The notes: generated by a model from the sequence alone, not told the origin. Numbered from the stretch's first letter, positions 32,995 through 42,041 are shown. The stretch is DNA of 64,000 nt from Prevotellaceae bacterium UBA4361 (GCA_002393575.1 DGSN01000062.1:67624-131623); one strand, 5' to 3'. Program-made: numbers and translations.

Positions 32995-33478
32995 AGGACG
33001 ACTTCAGGACATCATTGAGTATTCTGACAATGTAACAATGCTTATTGAAGGATACGACTACGATAAGCTTGTGGCTGACAAGCGTACCTATTATTCAGTG
33101 ATGAAGAATATAGAAATAGTAGGCGAAGCTGCTTACATGCTTACCAAAGCTTTCAAGAATGCTCATCCAGAAATACCGTGGAAAGTTGTTCAAGGCATGC
33201 GTCACGTATTAGTCCATGATTATGCCAACGTTGTTTCTGCCACGCTCTATGATACCGCAATAAACGACATTCCAACACTTCGTCAACTCGTAAAACAATA
33301 TCTTAGTGAAACGGATTGGTCAGCATGGGAATCTGTCATAGACACAGCCGAAGAAACCGAGAATCCCATTTACGAACACACTGTGAAAACAGCCCGCCGA
33401 ATGAAAGCCGACGGTATGGCTGTAGAATTGATTGAAAAATATACTGGACTTAACGCTGAAGTAATCAATTCCCTTTAA
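32972..33478 (+). CDS. hepT: HEPN-domain RNase toxin (HepT-like) with extra C-terminal segment
   Basis: The 168-residue protein has a HEPN (DUF86) four-helix domain at about 1-120 with the RNase motif R77-x4-H82 (GMRHVLVHDY). The conserved tyrosine that MntA modifies in related toxins is probably the Y84 directly after HD. The start MRERARDKGRLQDIIEY matches the family and lies inside mntA. Residues about 130-168 (KTARRMKADGMAVELIEKYTGLNAEVINSL) are beyond a normal HEPN domain. They look like the C-terminal helix of Bacteroidales PD-(D/E)XK/Rpn-type proteins. A terminator hairpin follows. Confidence 0.88.
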   Translation: MRERARDKGRLQDIIEYSDNVTMLIEGYDYDKLVADKRTYYSVMKNIEIVGEAAYMLTKAFKNAHPEIPWKVVQGMRHVLVHDYANVVSATLYDTAINDIPTLRQLVKQYLSETDWSAWESVIDTAEETENPIYEHTVKTARRMKADGMAVELIEKYTGLNAEVINSL

Positions 33479-33509
33479 TTAAGCAACCCATCACATACCA
33501 CTCCCCACC

Positions 33510-33544
33510 GCATCATCACGATGCAGTGGGGAGTTTGCAATTTT
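33510..33544. terminator. Bidirectional terminator hairpin between convergent genes
   Basis: ACTCCCCACCGCATC pairs with GATGCAGTGGGGAGT with one mismatch around a 5-base loop. T-rich sequence follows on the plus strand. Confidence 0.75.
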
Positions 33545-33561
33545 ATTGCTAACTAACTTAA

Positions 33562-36500
33562 TTATTTCTTCTTGGGTCGCTTGTTCAGACGATACTGGAT
33601 GTGGAGAAGAGCGTATCGCGGAAGAACATTGCGACGAATTTCTGTGCGTCCCTGACCATTGATGCTGTAGCTGATGCTGCTCAGATTGCCAAGGATGTCG
33701 AAGGCATCGAGCATGAAAACGAGGTTGCCTTTGAGGAAGGACTTGGACAGGCGGGCATTCCACACGAGGTCGTCGGTGTTGAGCTCTGAAGAACCATAGC
33801 CACGACGACTGAACAAACCGAGGTCGGTGGAAATCTGGAACTGCCACGGAAGTGTGAACACACCCGACAGACTATAGGTGAAGTCGCGAACATGGAGATT
33901 CGTGAAGTCGGTGCGGTCGGAAGTCATCCTGCGCCAATTTCCGTTGAACTTCGCTTGGATTTGTTGCTGACCGAAGGAATGTCTCAAGTTGAAAACCTCA
34001 TTGATGCCATTCGTCCGAACCACACTGCGAGCCATGTCTGTAGTTTTCTTCACACCCACCAAGTCCACATTCTGCACAAAGCTGTAGTGAATCATGTTTC
34101 CCACACGAAGATGCGGAAGACGCAAATTGAAGTTTACGCCCGTAAGCATATTCCAGTTGCCATTCACGTTAGCAGCCCGATACGTGCGTACACCCGTAGC
34201 AGCATCGTATGTGTAGCCCATTGCAATGGCATTGGTGGTGACACCTCCTTCGTTGCCAAAGCTGATACCCCATCGGTCGTGATGGTTATAATCCACTGAG
34301 AATTCATAGCGATGTGCAAAACTATTTTTCAGCCCACGGCTTCCCTCTTTGATATTAAGTGGGTCTGTATCATCGTGGATGTTGACCATGTTCATCAAGT
34401 CGGGCGAACGGTTGTCGAGCCAATACTGCACATAGAAGCGATACTTGCGGTCGGAACTATCCCACTGAAGGAAGGTGTTGTTGCTTCCCACGAGGAAAGT
34501 GTTGCGAACCAGCGTGGTGTCAACTGCACCTCTCTGATAGTCCAGTCGGGCATGGCGCAGTGTGAAAGGGAAGCGACACTGTGCCCACCATTTACCTTTG
34601 TCCGTTCGCTTATTCCAGTTCATCTCCCATGTTGCAATATGGTCGGTGTTGGAGGAACGGCTCTCAAAACTGTTGTTCCAATCGATGCCCAATTCGTATT
34701 CAGCCACGGAAGGCAAGCATCCCAGTTCTCCCTGTTCGTAGTCTTGCAATCGGTCGAGCCGATACAGATGCGAATTGCGATTGTCGTACTGATGCTTCAA
34801 TTGGTAGATGATTTCGCCCCATAGGTTCTGATTCAAACGAGTGGAATAGGCGATGCGTCCTTCCGTTTCCAGATGATGGTCGGGATGATTCTTGTAGTAT
34901 TGGTCGGCATAGTCCTGCACCTTGTCTTTGGCATACAGGAGCGAGTAGCGATTGAACAAGTCCTCCTTGCGATTCCGATTCAATAAAAAGACATCTATCC
35001 AGATATTATCGACAGAGTTCTTGCTGAAGCGAATGTTGGAGTTTGCCTTGAATCCCGTCATCCAGTCCCATCCCTTGCTCAGTCGCTTCGAGGAGAAACT
35101 ATTGATGAGCGTATCACCTCGCGTCTGATTGTCCATGCCACTCGTGTTGTCGAAGCGACGATACTGGAAACCAGGACGGAAAGTGAAGGTGAAATAATCG
35201 CTTTTCATTTTGAAATTATGCCCAGTGTCCAGTTGCAGATTCTTGTTCTTAGCCGATTGCAGGATGCGTTCATGCGTGTCGCCCGTGGAGAGGAAGTTCG
35301 TGCGCTGCGTGGTCTGCACGTTATCAAGCACCGAATGCGAGAACTGCGTGTCGCCACCTATCTCCCATTTCTTGTTGCGGGCATCTACGCTGTAGGTGAA
35401 GCCAACCGTTTCCTGTCGGAGCGTGCCTTCTTTCAGGTCGGACGGCTTCCATGAGTCCGACTCACCAGGCCGACGCTCATCGTTCAGGTTGTTGACATTG
35501 GCATAGATACCGATGCGGGAATGGTCGGTGAAACGCAAGGCGAAGAGTCGCCCCAAATAAGGCGTGTCGTGGTCTTTGGCAAACCCTGTTCCTCCTTCCA
35601 CATTGGCAATGTAGCCAATGCTATATTCCTTCTTCAGTTTCACATCCATCACATATTCCACATCGTTCGGAATGTCGGTGTTGAGAAACTCACTCCGTTC
35701 ACCACGCTTGTTATACACCTGCACCTCCTTCACCATGTAGGTGGGCAGATTCTCCAGCAATGCCTTTCGGTCGCTGCGGAAGAAATCCTTCCCGTTGAGC
35801 AAGAGGTTCTGCACGAGCTTGCCATTGTGGTAGATGTCGCCATTGCTCTTGAGTTCCACCCCTGGCAACTGCTTCACGAGTGCATCGAGCATGGAACCTT
35901 CTGCCAGGACGAACGCATCGGCATTATAGACAACGGTGTCGCCCTTGTAATAGAACATCACCTTCGATGCCGACACCACCACTTCCTTCAGCATGATGGA
36001 ATTGTCGCGGATGAGCAGCGGAGGCAACTCACGACTAAATTCACGCGCTCCAATCTTTCCGATGCTGACAGCCATTGTGGATGTACGATAAGAAGGCTTG
36101 GAGGCACGAAGGATGTAGGAAGCATCACGGCGGGGAACATCGAAGCTAAAGTCGGAATGATAGAAGGTGTCCTTGTCGCTAATCATCATCGACCGAGCCA
36201 CACGGCGAGACACGACGATGCTGTCCATCGTAAGCAGTTCGACCAAGGTGCCTGGCACTTCATTGCGAGTCTTGTTGTCATACACTTTTCCATAAAGCGC
36301 AAACGGCTCATCCTTCTCCTTCAGCGTCACGAAGACACATCGGTCCTTCCGCTTCACCTTCACGTCTTGTCCCTTGCAGACAGCCTTCACCGCAGCCAAC
36401 ACGTCCATGTTGCGAACCGAACGACTGACCATGATGTTTTCCAAGTCGCTATAGAGGAACGTAATGTCATATTCCGTGCTTCTCTCTGCCAGTGTTGTCA

Positions 36501-36603
36501 ATGCTTCTGCCAGCGACACATTGCGGAAGTCGTGCGACACACGCTGAGCCTTTGCTGCCAGCGCAAGCAGGCAACAGACCAAAAAGATATATCCAGCTTT
36601 CAT
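33562..36603 (-). CDS. Outer-membrane beta-barrel receptor with N-terminal STN signalling domain
   Basis: The 1013-residue product is a TonB-dependent-receptor-like outer-membrane protein. After the signal peptide (about 1-19) comes an STN domain (about 24-95: FRNVSLAEALTTLAERS...), used by receptors that talk to an anti-sigma factor. A carboxypeptidase-regulatory-like fold (about 102-200) and a plug-like segment (VVVSASKVMFYYKGDTVVYNADAF... QLPGVELKSNGDIYHNG) follow. The rest is a beta-barrel of alternating aromatic strands ending in LLHIQYRLNKRPKKK; the basic end is unusual, as barrels normally end in an aromatic residue. It is the third gene of an ECF sigma / anti-sigma / receptor operon, with only 3 bases to the anti-sigma gene. 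Confidence 0.85.
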   Translation of the reverse strand: MKAGYIFLVCCLLALAAKAQRVSHDFRNVSLAEALTTLAERSTEYDITFLYSDLENIMVSRSVRNMDVLAAVKAVCKGQDVKVKRKDRCVFVTLKEKDEPFALYGKVYDNKTRNEVPGTLVELLTMDSIVVSRRVARSMMISDKDTFYHSDFSFDVPRRDASYILRASKPSYRTSTMAVSIGKIGAREFSRELPPLLIRDNSIMLKEVVVSASKVMFYYKGDTVVYNADAFVLAEGSMLDALVKQLPGVELKSNGDIYHNGKLVQNLLLNGKDFFRSDRKALLENLPTYMVKEVQVYNKRGERSEFLNTDIPNDVEYVMDVKLKKEYSIGYIANVEGGTGFAKDHDTPYLGRLFALRFTDHSRIGIYANVNNLNDERRPGESDSWKPSDLKEGTLRQETVGFTYSVDARNKKWEIGGDTQFSHSVLDNVQTTQRTNFLSTGDTHERILQSAKNKNLQLDTGHNFKMKSDYFTFTFRPGFQYRRFDNTSGMDNQTRGDTLINSFSSKRLSKGWDWMTGFKANSNIRFSKNSVDNIWIDVFLLNRNRKEDLFNRYSLLYAKDKVQDYADQYYKNHPDHHLETEGRIAYSTRLNQNLWGEIIYQLKHQYDNRNSHLYRLDRLQDYEQGELGCLPSVAEYELGIDWNNSFESRSSNTDHIATWEMNWNKRTDKGKWWAQCRFPFTLRHARLDYQRGAVDTTLVRNTFLVGSNNTFLQWDSSDRKYRFYVQYWLDNRSPDLMNMVNIHDDTDPLNIKEGSRGLKNSFAHRYEFSVDYNHHDRWGISFGNEGGVTTNAIAMGYTYDAATGVRTYRAANVNGNWNMLTGVNFNLRLPHLRVGNMIHYSFVQNVDLVGVKKTTDMARSVVRTNGINEVFNLRHSFGQQQIQAKFNGNWRRMTSDRTDFTNLHVRDFTYSLSGVFTLPWQFQISTDLGLFSRRGYGSSELNTDDLVWNARLSKSFLKGNLVFMLDAFDILGNLSSISYSINGQGRTEIRRNVLPRYALLHIQYRLNKRPKKK

Positions 36604-36606
36604 GGC

Positions 36607-37251
36607 TCAATCGTTGGCATTGATGGAAGACACAAACAGCGTGTCGTTTCGTTCCGTTACTTTCACCTTTTCCAATTCCTCCACCGTCTCAATGAAGAAT
36701 GACAGCGCTTGGTTTTGGTTCCACTTCAGATAGAATCGAAGCGCAGCCGTGGCACTGTCTTCCACCACAATGTTCCTGTTGTAGTATTTCCCAACGTCTT
36801 CCAAAATGCGGTCGAAGCGCACGTTGTTGTAAGTGACTACGCTGTCTTCTTCGTTATCCACCTTTTCCGCCATCGCTTTCGTCTGGTTCCCCACTTCCGC
36901 AACAGGCTTTTCCTGTCTTGGCGAAAGCCACTGGATGGCAGCGTAACTGATGCCCGAAAGACACAGCATGAGCAGCACAGCAGCAGCCACCTGCTTGAAT
37001 CCCCACCCTCTCTGCTTGCCGACTCGCTTTTCTTGTTCTTCCACAGCAGGGAGAATCGCCTCGGCATCAGCGATGCGTTCAGTCAGAGGTCGTCCCTGAA
37101 AGGCTGCGTCCAGAAACTGAAGGACAGCCTTCTCTTCAGCCGACAACGAGGATTGCGAGCGCAACAACTGTTGCAAGCGTTGCTCTTCATCGGGTGTCGT
37201 TTCGCCCGACATCAGTCGGCTTATCAATTCGTCAACATTGTTCTTTTTCAT
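36607..37251 (-). CDS. Short FecR-like anti-sigma factor
   Basis: The 214-residue inner-membrane protein has a cytosolic helical N-terminus (about 1-80: DELISRLMSGETTPDEEQRL), one transmembrane helix (about 88-107: VAAAVLLMLCLSGISYAAI) and a periplasmic DUF4974-like domain (about 140-210: VTYNNVRFDRILEDVGKYYN). The FecR domain that usually lies between is missing, which makes it about 100 residues shorter than typical. It would bind the ECF sigma factor encoded 30 bases upstream and receive a signal from the STN domain of the receptor. Confidence 0.82.
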   Translation of the reverse strand: MKKNNVDELISRLMSGETTPDEEQRLQQLLRSQSSLSAEEKAVLQFLDAAFQGRPLTERIADAEAILPAVEEQEKRVGKQRGWGFKQVAAAVLLMLCLSGISYAAIQWLSPRQEKPVAEVGNQTKAMAEKVDNEEDSVVTYNNVRFDRILEDVGKYYNRNIVVEDSATAALRFYLKWNQNQALSFFIETVEELEKVKVTERNDTLFVSSINAND

Positions 37252-37281
37252 CGTAAAAGACCGTTTTTTTGTGTTCCACCA

Positions 37282-37788
37282 TTATTTGTCACTTCTCATT
37301 TTCAGCGCAGCGATGAGTTGCTTTCTTGCAGCAGCCAGCACCGTCCTCACGCTGTGAACCTTGATGCCAACGATGCGCGCAATCTCGTCAGCAGAAAGTC
37401 CGTCTTCATAGAACGCCTGGAAGATGCGTCGCTGAGCTTCGGGCATGTTCTCCATGCGGTGCCAAAGCCACTCGGCATTCTCCTGTTCCACCATCTGCGT
37501 GTGCGGATTGCCCGTGTCCGACGGTTCAGTACGCTCCACCAATGTTCCATCCATTGCCAGCGTCCCCAACTTTCTGCGGCGCAGCATGTCGGTGTAGCAA
37601 TTTCGGGCAATGCGAATAGCAATGGGTTGGTAGGGAGGTTGCAACCTGTCCCTCACCACCCACAGCCGAAGCATCGCTTCCTGCACAGCATCCTCGGCAT
37701 CGTCCTCAACGCCAAAATAGCTGATTCCGATACTTAGCAACACGGGGCGTAACACACAAATATGATGTTCAAATTGTTCTATGGTCAT
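37282..37788 (-). CDS. ECF-type RNA polymerase sigma factor
   Basis: The 168-residue protein has sigma region 2 (FGVEDDAEDAVQEAMLRLW and AIRIARNCYTDMLRRRKL) and region 4 (LSADEIARIVGIKVHSVRTVLAAARKQL). It is first in the operon with the anti-sigma factor and receptor, and is expected to direct transcription of that operon and possibly of glycan or metal uptake genes. No TAnnTTTG box was found upstream, which fits control by a non-housekeeping sigma factor. Confidence 0.92.
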   Translation of the reverse strand: MTIEQFEHHICVLRPVLLSIGISYFGVEDDAEDAVQEAMLRLWVVRDRLQPPYQPIAIRIARNCYTDMLRRRKLGTLAMDGTLVERTEPSDTGNPHTQMVEQENAEWLWHRMENMPEAQRRIFQAFYEDGLSADEIARIVGIKVHSVRTVLAAARKQLIAALKMRSDK

Positions 37789-37879
37789 TGTTCTGCTGAA
37801 TATGAAAATAATCTGTCACTCATATAGAACACGAAAGAACAATGAAAAAGTCCAATGTAAAAAATGTTAAAAAGAGCTG

Positions 37880-38015
37880 GAAAAAATGAAGAATGTAGAA
37901 TGAAGAATGAAGAATGTATTTTACACCGCTCATGGAATGTGTAATTTTCATTCTTCATTCTACATTTTTTTCATTCTTCATTTTTTCATTCTTCATTTTT
38001 TCATTCTTCATTAAA
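37880..38015. repeat. Inverted GAATGAAGAATG word repeat with TTTTACACCGCTCATGG core
   Basis: Left words (37885-37918), core, and a longer right array (37949-38012). The rest of 37789-38200 holds no gene that I can see. Confidence 0.75.
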
Positions 38016-38198
38016 AAAAGAATCCCTCTTCCCACCCTCACTTCGGATATAGTCAACTAATGGTAGTGCAAAATGCTCCATGCGTCGTGCATTCGAAAAA
38101 GATGTGCTGGACAATGCACCGTAAAAGAAAATGCCGCTGTCCCGACACAGCTAACCAAGGTTTTAGTTCACCCTATATCGTCCGCTACTACCCTTTTG

Positions 38199-38314
38199 TA
38201 AATGAAGAACCTTAGAAAGTACAAAGTACAAATTACAAGGTACAATGGGGAAGTACAAAATACAAGGTACACGCATGTCCTTTGTACTTTGTACTTTCTA
38301 AGGTTCTTCATTTA
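38199..38314. repeat. Perfect 34-base inverted repeat (AAGTACAAAGTACA words)
   Basis: Arms 38199-38232 and 38281-38314 are exact complements. The right arm contains the last codons and stop of the DIP1984-family gene. Extra AAGTACAAAATACAAGG words lie in the loop. Confidence 0.9.
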
Positions 38315-38762
38315 ATAACTCCGTTGTGAAATTCACAGTCTGAATAGCCACATCGAGTTTTCTCAACTCGGCACTGAGTTGGTCAACCTGTTGTCCCAAA
38401 GCCTTCACATCGACCGTTGTCACCATCTTGATTTCCGTGCGCGAATAGCGGTCCTGCATCTGCGAAGCACTCTGGAACACCTCCCTCAGCGTCTGAATCC
38501 GAATCTTCAGCACATCGCGCTCAGCCATCATCTCCGTGAGGGTACGCCCTTCATAGACCGTGTGCAGATTGGTCACGTTGATTTTGTAAATCAGTTCTTG
38601 CAACTGAACAAGACAGCGGTCCAATTCAGCTATCAGTTCAGCAGGTCGTTCAGCAGGCTCATCACCCTCCTGCACCTTCACGTTGTTGAGCAAACGGCTC
38701 TTCAGCTGCTCTATTCTCTTTTGCAAATCCTTGCGGATGCTCAATGCCTCTGCCAGTTTCAT
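38298..38762 (-). CDS. DIP1984-family protein
   Basis: The 154-residue cytosolic protein is almost all helical. It matches the family pattern: MKLAEALSIRKDLQKRIEQLKSRLLNNVKVQEGDEP, then AELIAELDRCLVQLQELIYKINVTN, and GRTLTEMMAERDVLKIR. The biochemical function is unknown. I start at 38762 (MKLAEALSIR), where family members begin; the longer frame to 38816 adds unrelated residues over the promoter (TAACTTTG on the minus strand at 38792-38799). The last residues (LNEEP) are encoded by an inverted-repeat arm. Confidence 0.85.
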   Translation of the reverse strand: MKLAEALSIRKDLQKRIEQLKSRLLNNVKVQEGDEPAERPAELIAELDRCLVQLQELIYKINVTNLHTVYEGRTLTEMMAERDVLKIRIQTLREVFQSASQMQDRYSRTEIKMVTTVDVKALGQQVDQLSAELRKLDVAIQTVNFTTELLNEEP

Positions 38763-38791
38763 ATTTCTATTGATTAAGGTGATACATACTG

Positions 38792-38799
38792 CAAAGTTA
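38792..38799 (-). promoter_or_regulatory. Putative -7 box (TAACTTTG) for the DIP1984-family gene
   Basis: TAACTTTG on the minus strand, 30 bases upstream of the start at 38762. Confidence 0.55.
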
Positions 38800-38875
38800 A
38801 TGCAAATAGCAGTCATTTCAAAATAAATTGCTCATAATTGTGCGTAGCAGCAAGGCGAATCTCTTTCCTTTTTCG

Positions 38876-38883
38876 TAACTTTG
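38876..38883 (+). promoter_or_regulatory. Putative -7 box (TAACTTTG) for the GH2 gene
   Basis: TAACTTTG lies 33 bases ahead of the ATG at 38916. Confidence 0.6.
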
Positions 38884-38915
38884 CAAACAAGATTCAACCA
38901 AAAACTAATTGCTAT

Positions 38916-40721
38916 ATGAAAAAAACAATGACCATCGTGCTCCTCTGGTGCCTCGGCATCATGGCAGCAACAGCAGGGGAAGTGCCACAAGTGGCAAACG
39001 TCATGGCACGAGAAACCTTTTCGCTAAACGGACAATGGAACTACATCATCGACGTGCAGGAAGAAGGATACTACGACTACCGCATGAAGCCAACGCAGTG
39101 GGGATTCTTCCGCAATGCCAAGCCACAAAAGCCTGAAGACCTCATTGAATACGACTTCGATAAGGCTCCAACGATGCAAGTTCCTGGCGACTGGAACACG
39201 CAGGACGCTCGTTTGTTCTTCTACGAAGGTTCAGTGTGGTTCAAACGAACCTTCAATTATCATCCAACGAACGCTCGTCGCACTTTGCTCTATTTTGGCG
39301 CAGTCAACTACGATGCCCACGTGTATGTGAACGGACAGAAAGCGGGGCATCACGTGGGCGGTTTCACACCGTTCAACTTCGACGTGACAGAACTGCTGAA
39401 GGACGGAGAGAACACCGTCATCGTGAAAGTGGATAACAAACGCCATGCAGAGGATGTGCCTACACAGATTTTCGACTGGTGGAACTATGGCGGCATCACC
39501 CGCGACGTGCTGCTCGTCAGTGTGGCACCGACGTATGTGGAAAACTATAAGTTGAGTCTTGAAAAGACATCAAGCAGCAAGAAGGCGATTCGACAAATCA
39601 GTTTCCAAGCCAAATTGAACAAAGCTGAGGCAGGACAAATCGTCACCTTGAACATTCCAGAACTGAAGGTGAAACAGCAAATTGCCACCACAGCCGAAGG
39701 CACTGCAACGCTGACATTCAAAGCAAAGAACCTGAAGCTCTGGTCGCCCGAACAGCCAAAGCGCTACCGCGTGGAGCTTGGTCTGAAAGATGACATTTTG
39801 GTCGATTCCATCGGATTCCGCACCATCGAGACTCGTGGCAAGCAAATCCTGCTGAACGGAAAACCTATCTTCCTGAAAGGCATCAGCATCCACGAAGAGA
39901 AACCATACGGAGGTGGACGCGCCAACAGCACCGCAGATGCCCATACGCTCCTCTCGTGGGCAAAGGAACTGGGCTGCAACTTCGTGCGCCTGGCTCACTA
40001 TCCTCACAACGAATATGCTGTGCGCGAGGCTGAACGAATGGGAATCCTCGTGTGGTCCGAAATCCCAGTCTATTGGACGATTGCATGGACTAACCCACAG
40101 ACATACGCGAATGCACAGCGTCAACTGACCGACATGATTGAACGCGACCAAAACCGTGCCAATGTCATCATTTGGTCGATTGCCAACGAGACACCACATT
40201 CCGCCGAGCGCGACCAGTTCCTCAGCCGTTTGGCTCAACATGCCCGAAGCCTCGACAACACCCGACTGATTTCGATGGCAATGGAAGTGACTTCAGCTTC
40301 CAACTACAAAAACCGCTTGCAGGACAACATGAACGAATACGTGGACGTGGTGTCGTTCAACCAGTACATCGGTTGGTATCGCGACGTGAACGATGCGCCT
40401 AAGATGACATGGGAAATTCCATACGACAAACCTGTCATCATCAGTGAATTTGGCGGTGGAGCGAAGTATGGTTTGCACGGAGCAAAGAACCAACGATGGA
40501 CGGAGGAATTCCAAGAAAACCTGTACCAAGAGAACTGCGCCATGATTGACAAGATTGACGGACTGGCTGGCACCACGCCGTGGATTCTGAAGGACTTCCG
40601 TTCGCCTCGACGTGTCCTCAATGGCATTCAGGACTACTACAACAGGAAGGGACTCTTCTCCGACAAGGGCGAGAAGAAAAAGGCTTTCTATGTGCTGAAA
40701 GAGTGGTACGAGGGGAAATAA
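38916..40721 (+). CDS. GH2 beta-glucuronidase, exported
   Basis: This periplasmic or surface enzyme should release terminal beta-linked glucuronic acid (or galacturonic acid). The 601-residue product has a signal peptide (MKKTMTIVLLWCLGIMAATAG). A sugar-binding jelly roll (about 30-200), an Ig-like domain (about 200-300) and a TIM barrel follow. The acid/base is E425 (WSIANETP) and the nucleophile E511 (ISEFGGGA). FNQYIGWY and the N-x-K motif (N576-R-K578 in DYYNRKGLFS) are the signature that distinguishes beta-glucuronidases within GH2. Start at 38916; upstream codons of the frame overlap the promoter. It is transcribed alone. Confidence 0.9.
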   Translation: MKKTMTIVLLWCLGIMAATAGEVPQVANVMARETFSLNGQWNYIIDVQEEGYYDYRMKPTQWGFFRNAKPQKPEDLIEYDFDKAPTMQVPGDWNTQDARLFFYEGSVWFKRTFNYHPTNARRTLLYFGAVNYDAHVYVNGQKAGHHVGGFTPFNFDVTELLKDGENTVIVKVDNKRHAEDVPTQIFDWWNYGGITRDVLLVSVAPTYVENYKLSLEKTSSSKKAIRQISFQAKLNKAEAGQIVTLNIPELKVKQQIATTAEGTATLTFKAKNLKLWSPEQPKRYRVELGLKDDILVDSIGFRTIETRGKQILLNGKPIFLKGISIHEEKPYGGGRANSTADAHTLLSWAKELGCNFVRLAHYPHNEYAVREAERMGILVWSEIPVYWTIAWTNPQTYANAQRQLTDMIERDQNRANVIIWSIANETPHSAERDQFLSRLAQHARSLDNTRLISMAMEVTSASNYKNRLQDNMNEYVDVVSFNQYIGWYRDVNDAPKMTWEIPYDKPVIISEFGGGAKYGLHGAKNQRWTEEFQENLYQENCAMIDKIDGLAGTTPWILKDFRSPRRVLNGIQDYYNRKGLFSDKGEKKKAFYVLKEWYEGK

Positions 40722-40724
40722 GAA

Positions 40725-40895
40725 AGTGAAAAGTGAAAAGTGAAAAATGAAAAGTGAAAAATAGACCCACCCCAACCCTCCCTGTGAGGGAGGGAGTAGT
40801 CACCCAGCCCCCACCGGCTCCCCCAAGGGGGAGAGAATAACCATCCGGACGGCTTCCCCTCCCCTTGGGGAGGTTGGGAGGGGCTGGAGGAAAAA
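40725..40895. repeat. GTGAAAAGTGAAAAATG words and GC-rich palindromic repeat
   Basis: After the GH2 stop come GTGAAAAGTG words (40726-40760). Next is the repeat shared with 3981-4019 (inverted, one mismatch), then CCCCCAAGGGGG-type arms around the core CCATCCGGACGGC (40841-40853). Confidence 0.8.
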
Positions 40896-40949
40896 ATCCC
40901 TATAAATCCTTAAAATCCCTGATTAAAAACTTAGAAACTCAATAAAAAA

Positions 40950-41576
40950 ATGACACAGAAAAAAACACAAATCGGATTGCTTGCTGCCATCTTGCTTGGC
41001 AGCATCTTCACCAGTTGCATGAACAAGGGCGACAAGGTGATAGTGGCTGACAACGAAACGGAAGTAGTGGTAGATACATTCAACACGCTTCCTCCTTTCA
41101 AATACCCAGGCAGGGAACCACACATTGCTGCTGTCTATACCTACCTGATTGACTCCATTGGAGCACAGTATTCGCAAGGCGACATCTGCATTCCGCAGGT
41201 GACCATCGTGAAGACCGACGAGACAAACTCGAACGACATCCTCGTGTGGGGCGACTTCTGGGTGTTCAACTACAAGCAGGTGGGCGACACACTGAAAACC
41301 GTTTCGGGAGGCAACGACCCAGGACTTATGCACGTGAAGCAAGTGGGCAAGACAGCTCAGGTGACGAAGTTTGAACGAGTGGAAGATGGTGCAGGCAATG
41401 TGGCAAGCGCAAAGAAGATTTTCGGCATCAACTACAGCCTCTACCGCAAGCTTTGCTCAGAACAAGAGCGCGACAAGGTGAGAGCCGAAGGCATTGCCGA
41501 CTACGTGAAGCGCAACAAGCTCTCCATCACCTGCTTCCAGGACTACGGTTGGGATGCCGTGTCGATTCAGAAATAA
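40950..41576 (+). CDS. Lipoprotein of unknown function
   Basis: The 208-residue product has a lipoprotein signal with lipobox FTSC (C23) after a hydrophobic stretch (IGLLAAILLGSI). The mature part is a small alpha/beta domain with NDILVWGDFWVFNYKQVGDTLKTVSGGNDPG, which resembles NTF2/SnoaL-like or lipocalin-like folds, though I cannot decide. It is anchored in the periplasm or at the surface. A bidirectional terminator follows. No functional partner nearby. Confidence 0.75.
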   Translation: MTQKKTQIGLLAAILLGSIFTSCMNKGDKVIVADNETEVVVDTFNTLPPFKYPGREPHIAAVYTYLIDSIGAQYSQGDICIPQVTIVKTDETNSNDILVWGDFWVFNYKQVGDTLKTVSGGNDPGLMHVKQVGKTAQVTKFERVEDGAGNVASAKKIFGINYSLYRKLCSEQERDKVRAEGIADYVKRNKLSITCFQDYGWDAVSIQK

Positions 41577-41590
41577 GGAAACACTAAAAC

Positions 41591-41646
41591 AAAGAACCGA
41601 ATCTATTACCATCTGACAAATAGGATGGGAGTAGATTCGGTTCTTT
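41591..41646. terminator. Bidirectional terminator
   Basis: A perfect 15-base stem (AAAGAACCGAATCTA / TAGATTCGGTTCTTT) with an inner CCATC/GATGG pairing lies between convergent genes. Confidence 0.88.
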
Positions 41647-41680
41647 CTCATGCCAAGCGCACGTTCGGTCCATTTAACTT

Positions 41681-42004
41681 TCATATCGCCTTGGCTATTT
41701 CGTGTTCTTCCTGTTCTTCACGAGCAAGTTCTTCTTCCCATTCGCGCATCATATCTTCATGGGATACAACTAAGCCTGCGGCAATCTGAGCCTCGGCTTG
41801 GTCGATTCTTGCGTTCAATTCCTCCACGGTGAATGGGCGAAGAGAGTATTCCTCATCTTCAGCCACCTCTGTCTTTTCCACAACGGGCTTTACACTGTCG
41901 ATAAGCATGGTGACAAGTTCCAGTTTTTGACTGTCGCCCATGTCTTTCACCAAGTTCCAATAGTAGCTAATGGGTTGTGCATTATGTCTTGTGGTTGTTG
42001 CCAT
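41681..42004 (-). CDS. Small acidic antitoxin-like protein
   Basis: The 107-residue cytosolic protein starts MATTTRHNAQPISYYWNLVK. It ends with a strongly acidic helix (RIDQAEAQIAAGLVVSHEDMMREWEEELA) like the C-termini of RelE/ParE-type antitoxins. The start at 42004 is preferred; the longer frame to 42067 crosses the promoter box (TATCTTTG on the minus strand at 42034-42041). No toxin gene is adjacent, so it is either an orphan antitoxin or something else. Confidence 0.6.
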   Translation of the reverse strand: MATTTRHNAQPISYYWNLVKDMGDSQKLELVTMLIDSVKPVVEKTEVAEDEEYSLRPFTVEELNARIDQAEAQIAAGLVVSHEDMMREWEEELAREEQEEHEIAKAI

Positions 42005-42033
42005 CTTCTTTCGTTGTTTAAATGTTACGGCTA

Positions 42034-42041
42034 CAAAGATA
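42034..42041 (-). promoter_or_regulatory. Putative -7 box (TATCTTTG) for the antitoxin-like gene
   Basis: TATCTTTG on the minus strand, 30 bases upstream of the start at 42004. Confidence 0.55.

Noticed and set aside
35521..36702. 393-codon plus-strand frame opposite the outer-membrane receptor
   Set aside because: Antisense to an STN and plug domain with clear family likeness.
41681..42004. Complete toxin-antitoxin pair
   Set aside because: Only the antitoxin-like gene is present; neighbours are a lipoprotein and DUF1294, neither a toxin.
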